NCBI GenBank assembly: GCA_029262835.1
Contig: JAJCYQ010000023.1
Coordinates: 40,767 to 104,766 of the forward strand
Source: Bacteroidota bacterium
Lineage (GTDB): Bacteria; Bacteroidota; Rhodothermia; Rhodothermales; UBA10348
Length of the DNA: 64,000 bases
Direction of reading: 5' to 3'
The notes beneath the pieces were generated by a model. The model made no database searches and was not told where the DNA came from. It worked only from the letters and a program-made list of their open reading frames with translations. Positions 47,694 to 56,109 of this stretch are shown here, one piece after another. Each line of letters opens with the position of its first letter. The first letter of the stretch is position 1. The translations under genes were made by a program, and so were the position numbers.

Positions 47694-48650
47694 ATGCATG
47701 TCGTTCTGACGGAAAAAGATTACCAGCGCCCGGTCATGCTGGCCAGTCTCCTGGTAGCTCTGGTCATGCTCGTCGGCAAGCTCACGGCGTGGAGCATTAC
47801 CGGGTCGGCCGCCATTTTCTCGGACGCGCTGGAGTCTGTAATTCACCTGTTTGCGACCGGTTTTGCCGGCTACAGCCTGTGGCTTTCGCAGCAGCCAGCC
47901 GACGCAGGACACCCGTACGGGCATGGCAAGGTGGCGTATTTCTCTTCTGGTTTCGAAGGGGCACTGATTGCCATCGCAGCCATATCCATCCTCTATACAG
48001 CCATCGTAGACTTGATTACGGGGCCCGAACTGCAGCGCCTCGGCGTTGGCCTGTGGATCACGGGCGGCCTGGCGGCAGTGAACCTGGTGCTCGGCGGCGT
48101 GCTCGTACGAACGGGGCGGAAGCACCGGAGCGTGGTGCTCGAGGCCAATGGGCACCATGTGCTTACGGACGTCTGGACCAGTGTCGGCGTGCTCATCGGA
48201 CTCGGGCTTGTCATGCTTACTGGCTGGCTGTGGCTCGACCCTGTGGTTGCCATTCTCGTGGCGCTGAATATTCTCTGGACAGCGCTTTCGCTTGTGAGGC
48301 GCTCCGTGCATGGTCTCATGGAGGCGGCTGACCCCGAGGAAACAGAGCGGATCCGGACGCTGCTCGACAGGGCCGTGGAGAAAGAAGTCGTTGAAGGCTA
48401 CCATCAGCTCCGCCACAGGCGCATCAACCATGAAGTTTGGATTGAATACCACCTGCTGTTCGAGAGTGGAATGAGTGTGATGGATGCGCACGATCGCAGC
48501 CACCGCGTTGAAGATGCCCTTCACAAGCTGTTTCCGGGAGACAGTGTGGTCATTACGGCCCACCTTGAACCTTCAGCGCATGACGAGGCGCACCAGGACC
48601 GGCGCCCGGAGCCGGTCGATGTGCTTGGACCACAGGACGACGGGCAATAG
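47694..48650 (+). CDS. Cation diffusion facilitator (CDF) family transporter
   Basis: SAAIFSDALESVIHLFATG, HPYGHGKVAYFSSGFEG, NGHHVLTDVWTSVGVLIGL. Confidence 0.92.
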   Translation: MHVVLTEKDYQRPVMLASLLVALVMLVGKLTAWSITGSAAIFSDALESVIHLFATGFAGYSLWLSQQPADAGHPYGHGKVAYFSSGFEGALIAIAAISILYTAIVDLITGPELQRLGVGLWITGGLAAVNLVLGGVLVRTGRKHRSVVLEANGHHVLTDVWTSVGVLIGLGLVMLTGWLWLDPVVAILVALNILWTALSLVRRSVHGLMEAADPEETERIRTLLDRAVEKEVVEGYHQLRHRRINHEVWIEYHLLFESGMSVMDAHDRSHRVEDALHKLFPGDSVVITAHLEPSAHDEAHQDRRPEPVDVLGPQDDGQ

Positions 48651-48651
48651 C

Positions 48652-50064
48652 ATGCGAGCCGACCACCAGACGGATCTGTTGATAGTTGGAGGAACGGCGG
48701 CGGGTACGGCAGCGGCGGCGGCGGCGCGCCGGGCGGCGCCCGGCGCGCGCATTCTGCTCGTTGACAAGGGCTATGACCTGGCCTATTCGACCTGCGAGCT
48801 CCCCATGTTCGCCGGTGGACAGATTGACCGGGAAGAGGCGCTCCTGCGCTACACACCGGATGCTTTTTCGGAGACGTTCGGTGTGGACGTGTGGACAGGC
48901 GCCGAGGTGACCGGGTTCGGGGCGCGCGAGAGGACGGCGCTCCTGGCCGATGGGCGCACCGTCCGGTGGCAGCGCCTCATCCTGGCCGTCGGCGCGCGGG
49001 CACGAGTACCGGAATATCTGGCGTCGGCGCCTCATACACCGGGCCCGCAAGGACCTGCCGGTCCGGGTGTCTTCGTTCTCCGGACGCTCGACGATGCCCG
49101 GCGCATCAGGGAGCGCTTTGCCACCGATCCGCCGGCCCACGTGGTGGTCGTTGGCGCCGGATATACCGGGTTGGAGGCGGCCGCGGCGCTCGGCCACGAC
49201 ACGCGTGTGAGTATCGTGGCGCCTGCTGGGCGGCTGTTGCCGTCCGGGCTTTCGGAGCCGCTCTCCCGCGTCGTGGCCGAGCGCCTCACGGCGGGCGGCC
49301 GGATCCTCGTCCGGGCCGCCCGCGCGACGGGGCTCGACAGAGCCCCGGACGGCCGCCCCCTTGCCGTTCGGACCGACGACGGTGAAAAAATAGGCTGTGG
49401 CGCTGTCATTCTGGCCACCGGCATCGCGCCCAATACGGAGGTCGCCGCCGCGCTCGGGCTGCGGCTCGGGGACGAGGGCGCCGTGCGCGTGACGACGGCC
49501 ATGCGGACCAACAAGCCGCACATCTGGGCGGCGGGCGACTGCGCCGCCATTCCGGAAGCCATTACCGGGAGGCCCCGCTGGATTCCTCTCGCCATGAACG
49601 CGTTTCGCACGGGGCGCGTGGCCGGGCGGAATGCGGTCTTCTCGCTCGCACCCTCCGGTGGCCGCCCGGCCACTCTCGAGCCGGCCGTGGCCGCCTTCGC
49701 CGTCCGGCTGGCCGGAGTCGATATGGCCCACGCCGGGCTGCGCCTGGAAGAAGCCCTCGACGCCGGATTCACCGCCGAGGCCGTGGACATCGTCGGCGCC
49801 AGCCATTCGCGCACGCTCGGCGGCGAAGACGTGCATGTACGCGTGGTCTTTGATCGGCGGCAGGGCCGGCTTCTTGGTGCAGAAACCGTGGGACCGCCCG
49901 GCAGCGCACTGCGCATGAACACGGTAGCGGCCCTTGTCAGGCTCGGCGCCAGCATCCACGACCTCGAAGCATCGGACACCGTCTACCATCCGGACATTTC
50001 GCCCCTGCACGATCCGCTCCGGGTGGCGGCGCGTTCCGCCCAGAAGCAGCTCCGTGCCCGTTGA
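48652..50064 (+). CDS. FAD-dependent pyridine nucleotide-disulfide oxidoreductase (CoA-disulfide reductase/NADH oxidase-like)
   Basis: LLIVGGTAAGTAAAAAAR, YSTCELPMFAGG (single redox-Cys position), VVVGAGYTGLEAAAAL, IWAAGDCAAIPE. Confidence 0.85.
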   Translation: MRADHQTDLLIVGGTAAGTAAAAAARRAAPGARILLVDKGYDLAYSTCELPMFAGGQIDREEALLRYTPDAFSETFGVDVWTGAEVTGFGARERTALLADGRTVRWQRLILAVGARARVPEYLASAPHTPGPQGPAGPGVFVLRTLDDARRIRERFATDPPAHVVVVGAGYTGLEAAAALGHDTRVSIVAPAGRLLPSGLSEPLSRVVAERLTAGGRILVRAARATGLDRAPDGRPLAVRTDDGEKIGCGAVILATGIAPNTEVAAALGLRLGDEGAVRVTTAMRTNKPHIWAAGDCAAIPEAITGRPRWIPLAMNAFRTGRVAGRNAVFSLAPSGGRPATLEPAVAAFAVRLAGVDMAHAGLRLEEALDAGFTAEAVDIVGASHSRTLGGEDVHVRVVFDRRQGRLLGAETVGPPGSALRMNTVAALVRLGASIHDLEASDTVYHPDISPLHDPLRVAARSAQKQLRAR

Positions 50065-50129
50065 CGCGCCCCGGCGCATCTCCCCGAACCCCCTCCCAGA
50101 TCCAACCGAATCCAAACGAGCAAACCCCC

Positions 50130-51557
50130 GTGGGCATACACGCAAGAAAAGAAGCCGTCCAGCAACTCCTCCGCGATGAAGCCTCGGGCGCCTACGCCGG
50201 GCACGCCCGGCGGCAGCAGGGGGGAGTCGCCGCCGATGAGCGGCAGATCACCGACCTCGTATCGGGCGTCGTGCGCTGGCGGCGCCGGCTCGATTTTATT
50301 GTCGACGCGTTCTACAGGGGCCAGCCGGACAAACTCGACCCCCGGATCCGCATGGTTCTGAGGATGGGGCTGTACGATCTTATCGTGGCCGAAACGCCGC
50401 CACACGCGGCGGTGCATGAGGCCGTTGGCGTCGCGCGGGAGCTTGTGCACAAAGGGGCGGCAGGACTCGTCAACGGAGTGCTCCGCGCCGTGCTCCGCGC
50501 GCCCCGGCTACCCGTGCCCACGACCGGTTCGCGCCCGCGCGATCTGGCCATATGGTATTCCCACCCCGACTGGATGGTCGAGCGCTGGTTCTGGCGCTGG
50601 CCTGAAGAGGAGGTGGTCCCACTACTCGAATACAACAACGCCCGGCCCTGGTGGAGTATCCACGATACAGGGCTGACGGAATCGGACCTGGCCGCGCTGG
50701 GCGAGGAGGGAGAGGACTACGCCGAATCGACCCGCGTACCCGGATTCCTGCGGGCCCGTGCCACGCAGGGACTCGTTCGCAGTGGCGCACTCACCGGCGG
50801 CCGTGCCCGTGTGCAGGACGAAGCCGCAGCCCTCGTTGTCCACGCGTTCCTGGATGTGTTGCAGCCGACCGGGCAGACACCGCCCTCCGGATCTTCGTCC
50901 ACGGACATTCCTCCCGAAGCGTCGGAGTCGGACGCGCGTCCGACCGACCGTCTGCTCCTGGACGTCTGCGCTGCCCCGGGCGGCAAGGCGGTCTACGCCG
51001 CGCTCCTTGCCCACAAACCCCTGCGTGTCATGGCCACCGACCTGCACGCCGGCCGCACCCGCCTCATTGGGCGGCTCGCCGCCTCACACAGCCTCGCGCC
51101 CAATGCACCGGGCCACGGAGCCGCGCCGGGCACGCGCGTCGAAACCCGCGTCATGGATGCCAAAACGCCTGACGAGGACCTCGTGGGGCGCGCCGACGTC
51201 GTACTCGTGGATGCCCCCTGTTCCGGGCTTGGCGTGCTTGCGCGCCGCGCCGATGCCCGATGGAAGCGCACTGAAGAAGATGTTCAGACGCTTATTACGT
51301 TGCAGGCCGACATACTTGACGGCGCCGCGCGGTGCGTGCGGCCGGGCGGCGTGCTCATTTACAGCACCTGTACGATCGAGCCGGAAGAAAACCAGCTGCA
51401 GGTCGAAGCCTTCCTTCAGCGGCACGAGGACTTCGCACGCGAGCCCATACCGTCAACATTTCCCGGCCCCGTCACAGAGGACGGTGACTACCTCAGTCTG
51501 CCGCAGCACACGGGCATGGATGGGGCCTACGCGGCCCGCCTGCGGCTCCGGAAATAA
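50130..51557 (+). CDS. rsmB: 16S rRNA m5C methyltransferase, RsmB-like (NusB domain plus NOL1/NOP2/Sun)
   Basis: NusB-like N-terminus; LLLDVCAAPGGKA; VDAPCSGLGVLARRADARWK; IYSTCTIEPEENQ; GTG start inferred at 50130. Confidence 0.87.
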   Translation: MGIHARKEAVQQLLRDEASGAYAGHARRQQGGVAADERQITDLVSGVVRWRRRLDFIVDAFYRGQPDKLDPRIRMVLRMGLYDLIVAETPPHAAVHEAVGVARELVHKGAAGLVNGVLRAVLRAPRLPVPTTGSRPRDLAIWYSHPDWMVERWFWRWPEEEVVPLLEYNNARPWWSIHDTGLTESDLAALGEEGEDYAESTRVPGFLRARATQGLVRSGALTGGRARVQDEAAALVVHAFLDVLQPTGQTPPSGSSSTDIPPEASESDARPTDRLLLDVCAAPGGKAVYAALLAHKPLRVMATDLHAGRTRLIGRLAASHSLAPNAPGHGAAPGTRVETRVMDAKTPDEDLVGRADVVLVDAPCSGLGVLARRADARWKRTEEDVQTLITLQADILDGAARCVRPGGVLIYSTCTIEPEENQLQVEAFLQRHEDFAREPIPSTFPGPVTEDGDYLSLPQHTGMDGAYAARLRLRK

Positions 51558-51583
51558 ATGTAACAATAATTGTTACATTTATT
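51553..51583. promoter_or_regulatory. Perfect 31-bp AT-rich palindrome (15-bp arms, 1-nt centre)
   Basis: AATAAATGTAACAAT-A-ATTGTTACATTTATT; left arm contains the rsmB TAA stop. Confidence 0.8.
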
Positions 51584-51658
51584 CGACCAGTTTCGGACCA
51601 GCGCAGAGGGCAAATCGGTGTCCCTGTCGAAACCTGCGCGGATATGGGGCATACGCCC

Positions 51659-51703
51659 CGAAATCCGGCTACCCGAAATCCGGCTACCCGGTATCTGATT
51701 ACC
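51659..51703. repeat. 15-bp tandem repeat, 3 units (2 identical, 1 degenerate)
   Basis: CGAAATCCGGCTACC CGAAATCCGGCTACC CGGTATCTGATTACC. Confidence 0.88.
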
Positions 51704-51724
51704 CGGAAACCCTTGCCATACGCC

Positions 51725-52816
51725 ATGCGCCCTGTCAATTTTGCCTCCGCGGCCGCTGCCGTAGTCATTCTTGCGGCGAGCCTCGCCTCGGCCCCGGCCG
51801 CCTCCGGCCAGCGCATTGCCAAGTACGGCGCCGACTTCCTGGCGGGCGGCGTTGGAGCCCGCGCCCTGGGAATGGGAGGCGCTTTCATTGCCTCGGCCAA
51901 CGATGTGCACGCCAGTTACTGGAATCCGGCGGGCCTCAGAGGGGTCAAGACGCCGGAAATCGCCTACATGCACGCCGAGCGCTTCGCCGGCGTCGTGAGC
52001 TTCGACTACGCGGCCTACGCGTGGCCGCTCTCCGAGCAGTCGTCGGTCTCGCTGTCCTTCTTCCGCAGCGGCGTGAACGACATCAAGAACACGCTCGATG
52101 CCTGGGACGCGGCGCGCAACCAGCCCATCCCCAATCCCGAAAGCCGGATTACCACGTTTTCGGCGACCGACTACGCCTTTTTCTTCGGGTACGGCCGGGA
52201 TGCCGGTGAAAATATGCGCATTGGCGCGACGGCCAAGATCATTCGCCGGTCCATCGGCGATTTCGCCGACGCCTGGGGGTACAGCTTTGATGTCGGAGCG
52301 CAGTATCACCGCGGACCGTGGCAGTTCGGCGCGACCGTCCAGGACATTTCGACCATGCTGCAGAGCTGGTCGGTGAACGATGGATCACTCACGAGCCTGG
52401 TCGAGGTCTTTGGCGACGACATGCCCGAGGGGGGCACGGAGCTCGTGCTGCCCGTCATCCGGCTTGGAGCCGCCCGTGTGGCTGCCATTGGCCAGGGCGA
52501 ACTCCGTGTCGAAACCGATCTCGATGTCGCTTTCGATGGCCAGCAGGCCAATGCCTTTTCGGCCGGCGAGACTTCGTTCCATCCGCGCGTGGGCGCCGAA
52601 TATGCCTTCCGCGACCTGGTATCGGTCCGGGCTGGGCTGAGCCGCATCCAGGATACCGATGCCGAGGGGCTGGATCTCACGCCCACCCTCGGTGCGGGCG
52701 TGCACGTCGACCGCATCCATCTGGATTATGGATTCGGGGATTTTGCAGGTCTGGTGTCGGATCTCGGATATTCCCACCGGATATCCCTGAACTTCCGGCT
52801 CGCCGCCCGCGAATGA
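51725..52816 (+). CDS. PorV/PorQ-like outer membrane protein
   Basis: Signal peptide; YGADFLAGGVGARALGMGGAFIASANDVHASYWNPAGL. Confidence 0.87.
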   Translation: MRPVNFASAAAAVVILAASLASAPAASGQRIAKYGADFLAGGVGARALGMGGAFIASANDVHASYWNPAGLRGVKTPEIAYMHAERFAGVVSFDYAAYAWPLSEQSSVSLSFFRSGVNDIKNTLDAWDAARNQPIPNPESRITTFSATDYAFFFGYGRDAGENMRIGATAKIIRRSIGDFADAWGYSFDVGAQYHRGPWQFGATVQDISTMLQSWSVNDGSLTSLVEVFGDDMPEGGTELVLPVIRLGAARVAAIGQGELRVETDLDVAFDGQQANAFSAGETSFHPRVGAEYAFRDLVSVRAGLSRIQDTDAEGLDLTPTLGAGVHVDRIHLDYGFGDFAGLVSDLGYSHRISLNFRLAARE

Positions 52817-53853
52817 CCACCCCGCACCCACCCGACGCGCACCCGCCCGGAGCACATCTGCCCGAAACACCTTCCGCTGCCCGCCGCACGGTCGCGCTCA
52901 TTGTTCCTCTCTACAACGAGGAGGCGCTGACCGATATTCTCGTCGGCGAAATCGAGGCCTTTCGCCGCACGCGCCCGGAAATCCAGGAAATCCTGCTCAT
53001 TGACGATGGGAGCCGGGACGCCACCTTTCGCCAACTGATGGGGCGTACGGAAGGACTCGATGGATACACGCTCGTGCGTTTCTCGCGCAATTTTGGTCAC
53101 CAACTCGCCGTCTCCGCCGGGCTGGATCTGGCAACGGCCGATGCCGCCGTGATCATGGACGCCGACCTGCAGGACCCGCTCGAAGTGGCCGGGCAGATGA
53201 TTGACAAGTGGAAGGAGGGCTACGACGTGGTCTACGGCATACGTCGTGAGCGCGGCGGCATGTCGTTTATGGAGCGGTGGACGGCCCGCGTGTTCTACCG
53301 GGTCTTTCGGCGCCTGTCGGGGGTCGATGCGCCGCTCGACGCCGGGGACTTTCGCCTTGTTTCGCGGCGCGTGATGGATGCCTGGATAGGGCTCACCGAG
53401 CAGCAGCCCTACGTGCGCGGCCTGATTGCGTGGCTCGGGTTCAACCAGACTGGAATTGAATACGATCGCCCGGCGCGCGTCGCGGGTACATCGAAGTATC
53501 CGTGGGTGAAGCGGCTGAACCTGGCGCTTGACGGCCTGGCCTCGTTCTCGGCCCAGCCGCTGCGCCTGGCCGTGCGGCTGGGACTGGTCATATCGGCAGG
53601 GTCCATCGCGGGGCTCGTGTGGGTGCTCATTACGAAATATGTGCTCGGGACGGCCATCACAGGCTGGGCATCGCTCATTTTCGTGGGGTTTTTCTTCGGC
53701 GGTCTGCAGCTGTTCTTCCTCGGCGTTGTAGGCTCCTATCTGGCCCGGGTGTACGACGAGGTGAAAGACCGGCCCCGCTACGTCGTACAGGATGTGCACC
53801 GGAGCCGCGGCTCGGAGCAAAACCCTGGCCAGGCGGTTGGACCAGAAAAATGA
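52813..53853 (+). CDS. Family 2 glycosyltransferase (GtrB/DPM1-like) with two C-terminal TM segments
   Basis: ALIVPLYNEEALTD, LLIDDGSRDAT, AVIMDADLQDPLE; C-terminal hydrophobic segments. Confidence 0.92.
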   Translation: MTTPHPPDAHPPGAHLPETPSAARRTVALIVPLYNEEALTDILVGEIEAFRRTRPEIQEILLIDDGSRDATFRQLMGRTEGLDGYTLVRFSRNFGHQLAVSAGLDLATADAAVIMDADLQDPLEVAGQMIDKWKEGYDVVYGIRRERGGMSFMERWTARVFYRVFRRLSGVDAPLDAGDFRLVSRRVMDAWIGLTEQQPYVRGLIAWLGFNQTGIEYDRPARVAGTSKYPWVKRLNLALDGLASFSAQPLRLAVRLGLVISAGSIAGLVWVLITKYVLGTAITGWASLIFVGFFFGGLQLFFLGVVGSYLARVYDEVKDRPRYVVQDVHRSRGSEQNPGQAVGPEK

Positions 53854-53860
53854 CAGGCGT

Positions 53861-54631
53861 ATGACACGGCTCAAAAAGGAAGACTGGATGGGAATGGCCA
53901 TGAGCGCGGGGCTGCACGCGTTGCTGTTGCTGCTGCTGGCCTTCATGACGACGTCGCCGCCCGAAGAGCAGCAGGTCGGATTTCTGGAAGTGGAGTTCGG
54001 TGCCTTTTCGGAGGCGCGGCCGCAGCCACGTGCGCCGGAATTACCGGTCGAAAAACCCGAGCCCGAGCCTGAACCCGAACCGGAGCAGGAGGAAGTGCCT
54101 CCCGCCGCCGTGCCGGACGAGGCCAAGCCTGTCGAACTCCCCGATGCGGCTACTGACGTGCCAGCCGATGATGTCGTCCAGGAGCCTGATACGGACGTAA
54201 TTGCCCCCGAAGAAGCTCAGGAAGAGGAGGTGGAGGAAGAGCCCGCAGAGAAGCCCGAGCCGCAGCCGGAAGTGGTTCGCCCGCTCGGAAGTGGCTCGCT
54301 GACCGACGACAGCGATACGTCGACCGGTGACGAAGGAGCGGGCACGGACGAAACGTCGGCCGCCCCGTTCCAGATCGAGGGACTGAACAGGTCGCCTGTG
54401 GCGACGCCGCTGCCGGTGTACGCCGAGCAGGTCAACGCCGAGATCCGGGTACGCATCACGGTCAACCCGCAGGGACGTATTGTACAGCGTATTCCGCTCA
54501 TGAAAGGCAATCCGGCGCTTGAACGTGCGGTCATGGAAGCCCTGCTCACATGGCAGTTCAACCCGCTGCCCCCGAACGCTCCGCAGGAAAATCAGACGGG
54601 CGTGATATCGTTCCGGTTCAGGCTACGCTGA
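53861..54631 (+). CDS. TonB-family energy transducer protein with acidic Pro/Glu spacer
   Basis: N-terminal TM, PE-rich spacer, C-terminal AEIRVRITVNPQGRIVQRIPL...ALERAVMEALLTWQFNPLP TonB domain. Confidence 0.85.
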   Translation: MTRLKKEDWMGMAMSAGLHALLLLLLAFMTTSPPEEQQVGFLEVEFGAFSEARPQPRAPELPVEKPEPEPEPEPEQEEVPPAAVPDEAKPVELPDAATDVPADDVVQEPDTDVIAPEEAQEEEVEEEPAEKPEPQPEVVRPLGSGSLTDDSDTSTGDEGAGTDETSAAPFQIEGLNRSPVATPLPVYAEQVNAEIRVRITVNPQGRIVQRIPLMKGNPALERAVMEALLTWQFNPLPPNAPQENQTGVISFRFRLR

Positions 54632-56091
54632 ACGTCGACGCCGCCCCACGTGCGCGGAAACAGGCTCTCAAGGAGGCCGTCTGCCTGCATACGCCCGAGG
54701 CCGAGCGCCGCGCCCTGGCACCGGACAATGACGACAGGAATGTGCGGCGCGGCCGGTGAGACGCCCCGCGGCTCGATCTCGCGTCCAAGCAGGTAGTCGA
54801 CCAGCTGGTCGGGCGCGATCTCGACCGTGCCATTCTGTGCAAATGGGCCGACCACGCGCGCGGCTTCCGTTGTCAGCCGGCTGTCGCTTGTTTTGGGATT
54901 GAACAGGCGCAGGCCCGAGGACACGCCGGTTGTATGGGCAGCGGCCGGGTCGAGCGTGGCACGCCAGGCCAGACCCGGCGACACGAGGCGGCCACGGACC
55001 ATGCGCCAGCGGGCGAGATCCGCGGAATCGAGGCCCAGGATGGACCAGGGGAGGGCGTTGGCGTCCAGCGCGGACCCCGCACGGATGCTCCCGCCAGCGG
55101 AGCCCCTGCCGGCTCTTCCGCCGGTACCTTGGGAGCCCGCATCTTCTTTTTCCAGGATGCACACAAAAAAGCCCCCCGTGTCGTTGTCGTGCGGCCAGAG
55201 CCGGCGCGCGTGGCGGACATCCGCGTGAAAGCGCTCGCCCTGCCACGAAGGCAGGCCCGGGCGCAGGACGAGCCCCGCGATGTCCCGCGGCAGGGCCACC
55301 CGCAAGCCGACAGGCCGTCCGCCACGCGCGCCGAGTACGTCGGACACGACGCCCTCGTTTTCTTCGGGAGAAAACGTGCACGTGGCGTAGGCAATGCGTC
55401 CGCCGGGCCGGACCAGACGTGCAGCCTCCCGCAAAAGCCGTACCTGCGCTCCGCGCAGCGTACTGTGATTGGCGCGGCCGAGCCGCTCGGCATCATGGAG
55501 GATATCCGGGTGACGGCGGCATGTGCCCTCGGCGCTGCACGGCGCATCGACCAGGACGAGGTCAAACGTGTTGTCGGGGGCCGGGAAATCGCCTCCGTCG
55601 GCGACGAGGCGGGTCACATTGGTAAGGCCCAGCCGGTTCATTGTTGTCTGCACAACCCCGAGCCGCGCTCGGGACCGGTCGGCCGCGATGACCGCGCCTT
55701 CCGGCCCGACAGCGAGGGCCAGTTCGGCCGTCTTGTTGCCGGGGGCGGCGCACATATCGAGGACGTGATCGCCGGGCGAGGGCGCGAGCAGATGCACCGC
55801 CAGCAGCGCTGCTTCTTCCTGGATGTGCCACCTGCCGAGCAGGTAGTGGGCCATGAAATCCACGGGCGCAGAATCTGTAGAAATCCTGTACGCTCCGGTG
55901 CGCCACGGAATGGGCACGGCATACCCTGGCACGTGTGGACCTGAATCGGCACCTGGATCGGTACCTGAATGCGACGCGACATCGGCGCGCCAGGCAGTCA
56001 TCGGCAACGCGCGCACGCATGCGGCGCTGAAGGCGGCCGCACCGCCGCAGATGTCGCGGTACGTGTCAACAAGAAGGGAGTAGGCGGCCAC
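54592..56091 (-). CDS. NOL1/NOP2/Sun-family rRNA m5C methyltransferase, RsmF-like
   Basis: VLDMCAAPGNKTAELAL; VDAPCSAEGTCRR; YATCTFSPEENEGV; C-terminal PUA-like region. Confidence 0.86.
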   Translation of the reverse strand: MAAYSLLVDTYRDICGGAAAFSAACVRALPMTAWRADVASHSGTDPGADSGPHVPGYAVPIPWRTGAYRISTDSAPVDFMAHYLLGRWHIQEEAALLAVHLLAPSPGDHVLDMCAAPGNKTAELALAVGPEGAVIAADRSRARLGVVQTTMNRLGLTNVTRLVADGGDFPAPDNTFDLVLVDAPCSAEGTCRRHPDILHDAERLGRANHSTLRGAQVRLLREAARLVRPGGRIAYATCTFSPEENEGVVSDVLGARGGRPVGLRVALPRDIAGLVLRPGLPSWQGERFHADVRHARRLWPHDNDTGGFFVCILEKEDAGSQGTGGRAGRGSAGGSIRAGSALDANALPWSILGLDSADLARWRMVRGRLVSPGLAWRATLDPAAAHTTGVSSGLRLFNPKTSDSRLTTEAARVVGPFAQNGTVEIAPDQLVDYLLGREIEPRGVSPAAPHIPVVIVRCQGAALGLGRMQADGLLESLFPRTWGGVDVQRSLNRNDITPV

Positions 56092-56109
56092 GGCGCGTTC
56101 GAGTGTACG

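Noticed and set aside
48553-50145. 530-aa minus-strand ORF
   Set aside because: Antisense to the FAD oxidoreductase gene with clear Rossmann motifs
52726-54126. 466-aa minus-strand ORF
   Set aside because: Antisense to GT2 and TonB-like genes; Ser/Gly low-complexity start derived from the PE-rich spacer
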